Assembly (NCBI RefSeq): GCF_900111745.1
Contig: NZ_FOIJ01000021.1
Span: forward strand, 62,001 to 126,000
DNA length: 64,000 nt
Source of the DNA: Stigmatella erecta
Lineage (GTDB): Bacteria > Myxococcota > Myxococcia > Myxococcales > Myxococcaceae
Reading direction: 5' to 3'
Part shown: in pieces, positions 18,496-26,088 of the stretch
Layout: each line of letters starts with the position of its first letter
Position numbering within the stretch: the first letter of the stretch is position 1
Made by a program: the position numbers and the translations under genes
The notes under the pieces: model-generated
What the model was told of the DNA's origin: nothing
Database searches by the model: none
What the model saw: the letters and a program-made list of their open reading frames with translations, nothing else

Positions 18496-20313
18496 ATGTC
18501 GTCCTCCACGCCTCACTACAAGCCCAACCTGCGCGACCTGTACTTCAACCTCTTCGAGTTCCTCGACATCGGCCGGACCTCCCTGGGCAAGGGAACCTTC
18601 GGCGACCTCGACGAGACGGCCGCGCGCCAGACCCTGGAGACGTTCGCCCAGGTGGCCGTGAACGAGATTGCCCCCAGCTTCTCCGAGTCCGACCACCACC
18701 CGCCCGTCCTCAAGGACGGCGAAGTCACCCTGCCGCCGCTGCTCAAGCGCTCCATCACCGCCTTCTACGACTCGGGCATGAACCTGTTGGATCTGCCTGC
18801 CCACATGGGGGGCCTGGGCGCCCCGCCCAGCCTCGGCTGGGCCGCCTTCGAGCTGCTCGCCGGCGCCAACCCCGCCACCGCCTTCTATTCGCTCGGCACC
18901 CTGGTCTCCCGCGTCATCGACATGCTGGGCACCGAGTCCCAGAAGCGCCGCTACCTGCCCGCCATCACCGAGCGCCGGTGGATCGGCACCATGGTGCTCA
19001 CCGAGCCCGATGCCGGCAGCGACGTGGGCGCCGCGCGCACCCGCGCCCGCCATGTGGGCGGCGATGTCTGGGAAATCGAGGGCGTGAAGCGCTTCATCAC
19101 CAGCGGCGAGCACGACGCCTCGGAGAACATCGTCAACATGGTGCTCGCCCGCCCCGAGGGCGCCGGCCCCGGCACCAAGGGCCTGTCGCTCTTCATCGTC
19201 CCCAAGTTCTGGGTGGAGGAGGACGGCCGGCTCGGTGAGCGCAACGGCGTGGTCTGCACCAACCTCGAGAAGAAGATGGGCATCAAGGGCTCCGTCACCT
19301 GCGAGATGACGTTCGGGGACGGCAAGCCCGCGCGCGGCCTGCTCCTGGGCGAGGTGCACGAGGGCATCCGCCAGATGTTCCACATCATCGAGCAGGCGCG
19401 CATGGCCGTGGGCATCAAGTCCATGGCCACGCTGTCCACCGCCTACCTCAACGCCCTGGCCTTCACGCGCGAGCGCGTCCAGGGCTCGGACCTGCTCGCC
19501 GCGCGCGACAAGAGCGCCCCCCGCGTCGCCATCCAGCGCCACCCGGACGTGCGCCGCATGCTCATGGCGCAGAAGGCCCACGCCGAGGGCATGCGCGCCC
19601 TCGTGCTCTTCACCGCCTCCATCCAGGATCAGGTCGCCCTCAAGGGCGGCCACCGCGCCACCGAGGCCGCCGAGCTGGATGCCGTCAACGACCTGCTCTT
19701 GCCGCTCGTGAAGGGCTACAACTCGGAGAAGGCCTATGAGCTGCTCTCCGTGTCCCTCCAGTGCCTGGGCGGCTCGGGGTACCTGGCCGACTACCCCATC
19801 GAGCAGTACATCCGCGACCAGAAGATCGACTCGCTCTACGAGGGCACCACGCACATCCAGGCCCTGGACCTGCTGCTGCGCAAGGTGGCGCGCGATGGCG
19901 GCGCCACCCTCCAAGGGCTGCTCGGCCGGGTGCGTGAGACGGCAAACTCGGATGCGGGCGGCAAGGAGCTGGAGACGGAGCGCGCCGCGCTGGGCCAGGC
20001 CCTCACGGACGTGGAGACGATGCTCGGCGCCCTGATGGGCAAGCTGGGAGAGTCGCTCTACCACGTCGGCTTCCAGGGCAACCGGGTCCTCATGGCCGTG
20101 GCGGAACTCATCATCGGATGGCTGCTCGTCCAGCATGCGGCCGTGGCGCTGGAGCGCTCCCGGGTGAACCCGGGCGACAAGGCGTTCTACGTGGGCAAGC
20201 TGGCCTCGGCGCGCTGGTTCTGCCGCGAGGTGCTGCCGGGGCTGGGCCACGCCGCCCGGATGGTGGAGCGCAGCGCGCTGGATCTCATGGAGGTCCCCGA
20301 GGAATCCTTCTGA
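18496..20313 (+). CDS. Acyl-CoA dehydrogenase (large, DmdC/FadE-like)
   Basis: A 605-residue FAD-dependent acyl-CoA dehydrogenase that oxidises acyl-CoA to the 2,3-enoyl-CoA. The N-terminal helical domain, beta domain (MVLTEPDAGSDVGAARTRA) and C-terminal helical domain are all visible. The catalytic Glu is probably that of YEGTTHIQALDLL. The extra C-terminal region of about 130 residues is typical of the longer type, which includes DmdC-like enzymes. AGGAG lies 8 bases before the ATG. The next gene, a desaturase, follows on the same strand and may be linked to lipid metabolism. Confidence 0.92.
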   Translation: MSSSTPHYKPNLRDLYFNLFEFLDIGRTSLGKGTFGDLDETAARQTLETFAQVAVNEIAPSFSESDHHPPVLKDGEVTLPPLLKRSITAFYDSGMNLLDLPAHMGGLGAPPSLGWAAFELLAGANPATAFYSLGTLVSRVIDMLGTESQKRRYLPAITERRWIGTMVLTEPDAGSDVGAARTRARHVGGDVWEIEGVKRFITSGEHDASENIVNMVLARPEGAGPGTKGLSLFIVPKFWVEEDGRLGERNGVVCTNLEKKMGIKGSVTCEMTFGDGKPARGLLLGEVHEGIRQMFHIIEQARMAVGIKSMATLSTAYLNALAFTRERVQGSDLLAARDKSAPRVAIQRHPDVRRMLMAQKAHAEGMRALVLFTASIQDQVALKGGHRATEAAELDAVNDLLLPLVKGYNSEKAYELLSVSLQCLGGSGYLADYPIEQYIRDQKIDSLYEGTTHIQALDLLLRKVARDGGATLQGLLGRVRETANSDAGGKELETERAALGQALTDVETMLGALMGKLGESLYHVGFQGNRVLMAVAELIIGWLLVQHAAVALERSRVNPGDKAFYVGKLASARWFCREVLPGLGHAARMVERSALDLMEVPEESF

Positions 20314-20333
20314 TTCCGGCACCTTCTTCCCGT

Positions 20334-20363
20334 CAGGCAATCCACATTGACTTGCCCTGCCTG
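20334..20363 (+). promoter_or_regulatory. Inverted repeat between acyl-CoA dehydrogenase and desaturase genes
   Basis: CAGGCA and TGCCTG are separated by 18 bases, and a TTGACT lies inside the spacer. This could be an operator or part of a promoter for the desaturase gene, which begins at 20405. No clear -10 element is visible. Confidence 0.25.
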
Positions 20364-20404
20364 GCGGTGGAGCCTGCGCGCTCCGAGTGAACATTGGAGG
20401 TCTG

Positions 20405-21451
20405 ATGTCCAGCAGCAAGACGGCCCCCACCGCATATGAGGTGGTTCAGGAGCCCGAGCCACACCCGGCCCGCACGGCCGCCATCCTCAAGGCCCACCCC
20501 GAAGTGCGGAAGCTCTTCGGGCGCAACTCCGCCACCGCGTGGCTCGTGCCGCTGATCCTCGTGGTCCAGTTCGGCATGGCTTATCTGGTGCGAGATCAGC
20601 CCTGGTGGGTCATCGTCCTGGCGGCCTACACGCTCGGCGCGCTGGTGAACAACACCTGCTACGTCATCATCCACGAGGCCACGCACAGCCTCATCTTCAA
20701 GGGACGGGCGGCCAACCTGCTGACGGCCATCGGGGCGGACCTGGTGCACGTCATCCCGTCGGCGGCCACCTTCACCCGCTTCCACCTGGTGCACCACCGG
20801 CACCAGGGCGAGTTCGACCTGGACGCGGACCTGCCCTCGCACGCCGAGGCGAAGCTGGTGGGCAACAGCACCGTCATGAAGGCGCTGTGGATCACCTTCT
20901 TCCCGCTCATGCAGGCGCTGCGCATGCCGCGCTTCTCCAAGCTCATCTCCTTCTGGGAGCCTTGGACGGTGGTCAACGCGCTCGCGGTGTTCTCCGTGGA
21001 CGCCGCGGTGTTCTTCCTGATGGGGCCGTGGGCCTTCCTCTACGTGGTGCTGAGCATCTTCTTCTCCATCGGCCTGCACCCGCTGGGCGGACGGCTCATC
21101 CAGGAGCACTTCATCATCTCCCACCCGCAGGAGACTTACTCCTATTACGGGCCGTGGAACATCAGCGCGCTCAACGTGGGCTACCACAATGAGCACCACG
21201 ACTTCTCCGCCGTGCCCTGGAACCGGCTGCCCCAGGTGAAGGCGGCGGCGCCCGAGTTCTACGACACCCTGGTGTCGCACCGCTCGTGGACGGGCCTGCT
21301 GGTGCGCTTCATCACCGATCCCTCGATGAGCCTCTACAGCCGCATCACCCGGCCTGGTGGGATCAAGCGCCGGATCCTCACCGGGGGCGTGGGCCGCGTG
21401 CCGGACTCGGTGGCGTCGCTCGATCAGCCTCCGGTTCAGCCCGCCGCCTGA
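20405..21451 (+). CDS. Membrane fatty acid desaturase, sphingolipid delta-4 desaturase-like
   Basis: A 348-residue integral membrane di-iron desaturase. The three histidine boxes are HEATH (about residue 97), HLVHHRHQGEFD (about 133) and NEHHDFS (about 261). The second box, together with the nearby DLDADLPS segment, matches sphingolipid delta-4 (DES-type) desaturases better than ordinary acyl-lipid desaturases. The product would be a double bond in a ceramide long-chain base. This fits the presence of sphingolipids in myxobacteria but is not proven. GGAGG precedes the ATG at 20405, and a strong terminator follows. Confidence 0.85.
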   Translation: MSSSKTAPTAYEVVQEPEPHPARTAAILKAHPEVRKLFGRNSATAWLVPLILVVQFGMAYLVRDQPWWVIVLAAYTLGALVNNTCYVIIHEATHSLIFKGRAANLLTAIGADLVHVIPSAATFTRFHLVHHRHQGEFDLDADLPSHAEAKLVGNSTVMKALWITFFPLMQALRMPRFSKLISFWEPWTVVNALAVFSVDAAVFFLMGPWAFLYVVLSIFFSIGLHPLGGRLIQEHFIISHPQETYSYYGPWNISALNVGYHNEHHDFSAVPWNRLPQVKAAAPEFYDTLVSHRSWTGLLVRFITDPSMSLYSRITRPGGIKRRILTGGVGRVPDSVASLDQPPVQPAA

Positions 21452-21483
21452 GCGCCTCTGGCCTCTGGCCGGACCGCCGTTCG

Positions 21484-21516
21484 AAAGGCCCATGGCCCCG
21501 TGCCATGGGCCTTTTT
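21484..21516 (+). terminator. Intrinsic terminator after the desaturase gene
   Basis: A perfect 13-bp stem (AAAGGCCCATGGC / GCCATGGGCCTTT) with a CCCGT loop is followed by TTC. It is a textbook rho-independent terminator. Confidence 0.95.
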
Positions 21517-21590
21517 CATTCCGTCCAGCCGTCAACCGAGGCGCCCGCGCGAGGCCCCGGAAATCCCAGCGGGAGCGCTAGGCTCTCTCG

Positions 21591-22058
21591 ATGGCTTTCA
21601 CGTTGACCATCAATGGCAAGACCCACGTCATCGAGTCCGCGGAGGACACCCCGCTCCTCTATGTCCTGAGGGACGAGCTGGGCCTCCACGGGGCCAAGTA
21701 CGGCTGTGGCGTGGGCCAGTGTGGCGCCTGCACGGTGCTCCGGGATGGCGCGCCGCTGCGCTCCTGTCTCGCCCCGGCCGCCGCGCAGCGCGGGCACGAG
21801 CTCACCACCCTGGAGGGGCTCCGGGGGCCGGACGGGGCGCTCCACGCCCTTCAGAAGGCGTTCCTGGCCGAGCAGGCCGGCCAGTGTGCCTACTGCATCC
21901 CGGGGATGATCCTCGCGGCGGAGGCCCTGCTGCGCGCACGCCCCCAGCCGTCCGAGGCGGACATCCGCTCCACGTTGGACTCCCACTTGTGCCGGTGTGG
22001 CTCCCACAACCGCATCGTCCGGGCCATCCAGCGCGCCGCGAAGGAGGTGGCCGGATGA
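21591..22058 (+). CDS. [2Fe-2S] subunit of a molybdenum hydroxylase (IorA-like)
   Basis: A 155-residue electron-transfer subunit of the xanthine oxidase family. It has two [2Fe-2S] sites: a plant-type N-terminal ferredoxin cluster (CGVGQCGACTV with an additional Cys at SCLAP) and a C-terminal helical cluster (CAYCIPG and LCRCGSH). It passes electrons from the molybdenum subunit encoded next. The stop overlaps the start of the large subunit (ATGA), fixing both ends. There is no FAD subunit, which matches isoquinoline 1-oxidoreductase-type enzymes that pass electrons to a cytochrome. Confidence 0.92.
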   Translation: MAFTLTINGKTHVIESAEDTPLLYVLRDELGLHGAKYGCGVGQCGACTVLRDGAPLRSCLAPAAAQRGHELTTLEGLRGPDGALHALQKAFLAEQAGQCAYCIPGMILAAEALLRARPQPSEADIRSTLDSHLCRCGSHNRIVRAIQRAAKEVAG

Positions 22059-24256
22059 GCCCGCGCCTGAACCGCCGCACCTTCCTGCAAGGGTCGCTGG
22101 CGCTGGCGTTCTCCCTGGCGGGCCCGCGCGTCCTGGGCGCGGCCCAGGGGCCGAAGCCGCTCCCCGGCAGCCTGGCGGGAAATCCCCAGCTCAACGCCTG
22201 GCTGGAGCTGGGCGCGGACGGCTCCGTCACGCTGAAGACGGGCAAGGTGGAGCTGGGCCAGGGCATCCTGACTGCCCTGGCGCAGATCTGCGCGGATGAG
22301 CTGGATGTCGAGCTGTCTCGGCTGACGATCGTCTCCGGAGATACCCAGCGCTCGCCCAACGAGGGTGCCACCGCGGGCAGCATGTCCATCTCCCAGGGCG
22401 GCCTGGCCGTGCGTCACGCTGCGGCCGAGGTCCGTGCGCTCCTGTTGGACATGGCCAGCGAGCGGCTGGGCGTCCCGGCCGCGCGGCTGACCGTGAAGGA
22501 CGGGACCATCACCTCGGCCAAGGGCTCCGTCACCTACTGGAGCCTGCTCGGAGGAAAGGCGCTGGAGCGCGAGGCCACCGGCACCGTGAAGCCCAAGCCC
22601 GCCGCCTCGCGCCGCTACACCGGCCAGTCCGTGCCGCGCATCGACCTGCCCGCCAAGCTCACGGGTGAGCCCAGCTTCATCCAGGACTTCCGGCCCCCCC
22701 ACATGGTCCACGGCCGCGTGGTCCGTGCTCCGTCCTACGGCGCGGTCCTGAGTGAGGTGGATGCGGCCTCCGTGGAGCGCATGCCCGGCGTGCTGCGCGT
22801 GGTGCGCGATGGCAACTTCCTGGGCGTCATCGCCTCCGGGGAGTGGCAGGCCATCCAGGCCTGCGCCGCCCTGGCGCGAGGCGCCCGGTGGAAGGAGCAG
22901 GCCGCCCTTCCCATGGACCCTTACGCTTGGTTGCAGGCGCAGCGCACCCAGGACACGGTCATCCAGAACACCGCGCGCACAGGGGAGGCCACCCCAGCCC
23001 GGACCCTGGAGGCCAGCTACCGCCGCCCCTACCAGCTCCACGGCGCCATTGGCCCCTCCTGCGCGGTGGCGGACTGGACCGGCGAAGTCCTGACCGTCTA
23101 CACGCACAGCCAGACCCTCTTCGACACCACGGCCGCGATCGCGAGGATGCTCCGCCTGCCGGAAGACGCGGTGCACGGCAAGCACCTGCCCGGTTCGGGA
23201 TGCTATGGCCATAACGGGGCGGATGACGTGGCGGCGGATGCCGCGCTCCTGGCCCAGGCCCTGCCCGGCCGCCCGGTCCGGGTGCAGTGGTCACGCCAGG
23301 ACGAACACACGCAGGAGCCTTACGGCTCCGCCATGGTCACGAAGGTCCGCGCCAGCCTGGCGCCCAACGGGGACGTGCTCGACTGGGCCTATGAGCTCTG
23401 GTCCAACCCCCACTCCACGCGGCCCAGCGGTAACCCTGGCAACCTGCTCGCGGGCCGCTCCCTGGAGAAGCCCTTCGCCATGCCGGTCCCGAGGAACGGG
23501 GGACCGCCCAATTACGCCGCGGACCGGAACGCCATCCCGCTGTATGCGTTTCCTGGCCAGCACGTCACCACGCACCTGGTGACGGAGATGCCCGTGCGTG
23601 TCTCCTCGCACCGGGGGCTCGGCGCCTACGCCAACGTCTTCTCCATCGAGTCCTTCATGGACGAGCTGGCCCACGCGGCGAAGGTGGACCCTGTGGAGTA
23701 CCGGCTCCGCCAGCTTCAGGACGCGCGCGCCCAGGCCGTCATCCGCAAGGCGGCGGAGCGGTTCGGTTGGCCGGCGTTTGACCGGAAGCCCCAGCATGGG
23801 CGGGGCATTGGCTTCGCGCGGTACAAGAACCTCGCGAGCTACTGCGCCGTCTGCCTGGAAGTCCTCATCGAGCCCGGCAGCCAGGCCATCCGGGTCGTGC
23901 GTGCCGTGCTGGCCGCCGACGCGGGCGAAGTCGTCAACCCGGATGGGATTCGCAACCAGCTCGAAGGAGGGCTGATCCAATCCCTGAGCTGGAGCTTGAA
24001 AGAGGCGGTCCAGCACGACGGCCGCCGCATCCTCTCCCGCGACTGGAGCAGCTACCCCCTCCTCTCCTTCTCGGAGGTGCCTCCCGTGGAGATCGAACTC
24101 ATCGACCGCCCCGGAGATCCCTTCCTGGGCGCCGGGGAAGCCTCACAAGGCCCCACGGCCGCGGCCCTGGCCAACGCCGTCTTCGATGCCACGGGCCGCC
24201 GGCTCCGGGAGCTTCCCCTCACCCCCGAGCGCCTCAAGGCCGCGGCTTCCCCCTAA
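22055..24256 (+). CDS. Molybdenum hydroxylase large subunit (IorB-like), Tat-exported
   Basis: A 733-residue molybdopterin subunit of the isoquinoline 1-oxidoreductase type. The N-terminus has a twin-arginine signal (NRRTFLQGS, then LALAFSLAGPRVLGA), so the assembled enzyme should be carried to the periplasm. Family features include GKVELGQGILTALAQI, GAIGPSCAVADW and a C-terminal LGAGEASQGPTAAALANAV containing the likely catalytic Glu. It hydroxylates an aldehyde or N-heterocycle; the substrate is unknown. Its stop codon overlaps that of the convergent cytochrome-like gene by 4 bp. The start is set by the ATGA overlap. Confidence 0.92.
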   Translation: MSPRLNRRTFLQGSLALAFSLAGPRVLGAAQGPKPLPGSLAGNPQLNAWLELGADGSVTLKTGKVELGQGILTALAQICADELDVELSRLTIVSGDTQRSPNEGATAGSMSISQGGLAVRHAAAEVRALLLDMASERLGVPAARLTVKDGTITSAKGSVTYWSLLGGKALEREATGTVKPKPAASRRYTGQSVPRIDLPAKLTGEPSFIQDFRPPHMVHGRVVRAPSYGAVLSEVDAASVERMPGVLRVVRDGNFLGVIASGEWQAIQACAALARGARWKEQAALPMDPYAWLQAQRTQDTVIQNTARTGEATPARTLEASYRRPYQLHGAIGPSCAVADWTGEVLTVYTHSQTLFDTTAAIARMLRLPEDAVHGKHLPGSGCYGHNGADDVAADAALLAQALPGRPVRVQWSRQDEHTQEPYGSAMVTKVRASLAPNGDVLDWAYELWSNPHSTRPSGNPGNLLAGRSLEKPFAMPVPRNGGPPNYAADRNAIPLYAFPGQHVTTHLVTEMPVRVSSHRGLGAYANVFSIESFMDELAHAAKVDPVEYRLRQLQDARAQAVIRKAAERFGWPAFDRKPQHGRGIGFARYKNLASYCAVCLEVLIEPGSQAIRVVRAVLAADAGEVVNPDGIRNQLEGGLIQSLSWSLKEAVQHDGRRILSRDWSSYPLLSFSEVPPVEIELIDRPGDPFLGAGEASQGPTAAALANAVFDATGRRLRELPLTPERLKAAASP

Positions 24257-24921
24257 GGCGTGGGGCAGTGCGCCCCGGTGTCGATCCATGCCCGGATCAG
24301 CGCCCCGAACTCCTTCTGCGTCCCGGGCACCGGCTGGCGCCCTTCGCCGGGCGCCCAGCCCCAGCCCACCAGGACATCCTCGGCCATGTGGTGGTGGATG
24401 AACTCCAAGTCATGCCCCCCGTTGCGCTGGGGATCCTTGAGCTGCTCGCAGATCGCTCCCAATGGCTTGCCGATCCACGCCATCTCCACGGGGGCCAGGG
24501 CCCACTTCGGATTGCCCGGCATGCTCTGGAGGGTCTCTCCCACCAGCCGGGTATTCGCCACCTGATGACAGGCAGTGCAGGGAAGGCCCGGCATGCCGTG
24601 GCCATCGGCCCCGCCCGTCACGGGCGGAACATGCGGGCGCTGCTCCAGGCCCTGCCGGGGGATGCCGTCCGGCGGATGGCAGTTGGTGCAGCGTGGGTGG
24701 GTGATGACGCGCCCTGCCTCCTGGAACAGCGCCACCGAGCGGGCCTTCCGGTCCGCGATGGCGTCAAAGCGAGACACGGGCTGGAGCGGAGGATTCGTCC
24801 CCGCTTCCGTCCCCGCCCGGGGCGCGGGCTCCGGGGGCTCGGCCGTCCGCGCCGCGCCCTTGCAGCCCGCGAGCGCCAGGGCCGTGCCCCACATCACCAG
24901 GAGGGAAGGCAGGCTGTTCAT
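24253..24921 (-). CDS. Diheme cytochrome c-like lipoprotein
   Basis: A 222-residue exported protein with a lipobox-like LALAGC signal (Cys at about residue 20). Two heme-binding motifs, CTNCH and CTACH, are separated by about 40 residues. Several other His/Met residues could be axial ligands. It would lie in the periplasm, bound to a membrane by lipid. It may be the electron acceptor of the convergent molybdenum hydroxylase, whose gene it overlaps by 4 bp at the stop codons. The ATG overlaps the stop of the upstream DUF3037 gene (ATGA), so it is coupled to that operon. Confidence 0.8.
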   Translation of the reverse strand: MNSLPSLLVMWGTALALAGCKGAARTAEPPEPAPRAGTEAGTNPPLQPVSRFDAIADRKARSVALFQEAGRVITHPRCTNCHPPDGIPRQGLEQRPHVPPVTGGADGHGMPGLPCTACHQVANTRLVGETLQSMPGNPKWALAPVEMAWIGKPLGAICEQLKDPQRNGGHDLEFIHHHMAEDVLVGWGWAPGEGRQPVPGTQKEFGALIRAWIDTGAHCPTP

Positions 24922-25301
24922 CGGACCATGCGCTCCATCAGGTGCTCCAGCGCCCGGCCCGGCTCCTCGCACAGCCCCGAGTGCACCGGAGATGTCTGGA
25001 GAATGGTGCTGCGCGGCGCCACCAGCCAGTGCCACCGCTCCTTCTGGGGAAGCTGCCCGATGGGGCCCGCGCCCCGGCCCCCCGCGCAGATGCGCGGGAT
25101 GCTCTCCAGGTGGCCGCGCACCAGCGCCACATCCACCTCCGGCGCCAGCGCCCGCAGGCGCTGCTCGTCCAGCGCCACCTGGGCCGTCAGGAAGCGGCTC
25201 GTCAGGCAGTAGAGGATGACCCCTGCGTTGATGAACTCTCCCCGCTCCACGCGCGGCACCACCCGCACGATGGCGTAATCAAACGAGCTGCGCGCGAGCA
25301 C
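24918..25301 (-). CDS. DUF3037 family protein
   Basis: A 127-residue protein starting with FDYAIVRVVPRVERGEFINAGVILYC, the typical opening of DUF3037. The family is usually encoded next to a HipA-like kinase, as it is here. The start is a GTG at 25301 with AGGAGG 7 bases upstream, inside the end of the kinase gene (23-bp overlap). Its stop overlaps the ATG of the cytochrome gene. The function is not known; a role with the HipA-like partner is inferred from the conserved pairing. Confidence 0.85.
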   Translation of the reverse strand: MLARSSFDYAIVRVVPRVERGEFINAGVILYCLTSRFLTAQVALDEQRLRALAPEVDVALVRGHLESIPRICAGGRGAGPIGQLPQKERWHWLVAPRSTILQTSPVHSGLCEEPGRALEHLMERMVR

Positions 25302-26064
25302 GCTCCGCCTCCTGGATGAACACAGCGCTCGACGCCAGGCGCTCCTTCAGGAACGCGACGTAGGCGGCCCGGTGCTCCGCCTTGGACGAAAAGCCCGCCT
25401 CCGCCTCCTCCAGCCACCCGTCGGGAATCAGCCCCACCACCTGCTCCAGCACCCCGGGCGTCAGCCGCTCGCGCAGGTGGGCCTCCGCGGCGCGCAGCTC
25501 CGAGGCCCACGGCAGCAGCACGTGGTCCTTGATGGGCGCGAACGCGCTCCGGGCCCGCTCCAGGTGCCCCTCCCACGAATGGTGGAAGTACAGCGCGGCC
25601 CCGTGGTCGATGAGCCGGAGCGCCTGGTGCCACACCAGCAGGTTCGGGTTCTTCGGCGTCCGGTCCACGTTCGTCACGTACGCATCGAAGCAGACGATGC
25701 CCGAGGCCTCCGCCGCGCCGGGCGCGGGCCCCGCCAGCGGATCAAACGTGATGGAGCCCGGCAGATAATCCATCCCCAGGTTCAGCCCGGCGCTCGCCTT
25801 GATCAGGTCTCGAATCTCCCCGTCCGGCTCGGCGCGCCCCAGCACCGGGTCCAGCTGGATGAACACCAGCTCCGGCACCCGCAGCCCCACCGCCCGCGCC
25901 AGCTCGCCGGCAATCAGCTCGGCGATGAGCGCCTTGGGGCCCTGCCCTGCCCCCCGGAACTTCAAGACGTAAAGCCCCGCGTCCTCCGCCTCGACGATGG
26001 CGGGCAGGGAGCCGCCCTCTCGAAGCGGCGTCACATACCGGGTCGCCGTGACCGTTCTCATCAT
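25279..26064 (-). CDS. HipA-like kinase (HipA_2 family)
   Basis: A 261-residue protein of the HipA-like family usually found with DUF3037. The HipA-type kinase core is visible: FDAYVTNVDRTPKNPNLLV holds the catalytic Asp and Asn (compare NxDRHxxN), and LIDHGAALYF carries the metal-binding Asp. It lacks the N-terminal subdomain of full-length HipA (about 440 residues). It is therefore unlikely to be a classical HipBA toxin, and no HipB-type repressor is adjacent. It is the first gene of a three-gene coupled operon. Confidence 0.85.
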   Translation of the reverse strand: MMRTVTATRYVTPLREGGSLPAIVEAEDAGLYVLKFRGAGQGPKALIAELIAGELARAVGLRVPELVFIQLDPVLGRAEPDGEIRDLIKASAGLNLGMDYLPGSITFDPLAGPAPGAAEASGIVCFDAYVTNVDRTPKNPNLLVWHQALRLIDHGAALYFHHSWEGHLERARSAFAPIKDHVLLPWASELRAAEAHLRERLTPGVLEQVVGLIPDGWLEEAEAGFSSKAEHRAAYVAFLKERLASSAVFIQEAERARAQLV

Positions 26065-26088
26065 GGCCCCCCCCTTACCACGGAGCCT

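Noticed and set aside
21500-22054. Upstream extension of the molybdenum subunit frame
   Set aside because: It overlaps the [2Fe-2S] subunit gene in another frame. The ATGA overlap and the Tat signal fix the start at 22055.
25279-26064. HipA-like gene as a classical HipBA toxin-antitoxin system
   Set aside because: No HipB-type repressor is adjacent and the protein is much shorter than HipA. The DUF3037 partner points to a different family.
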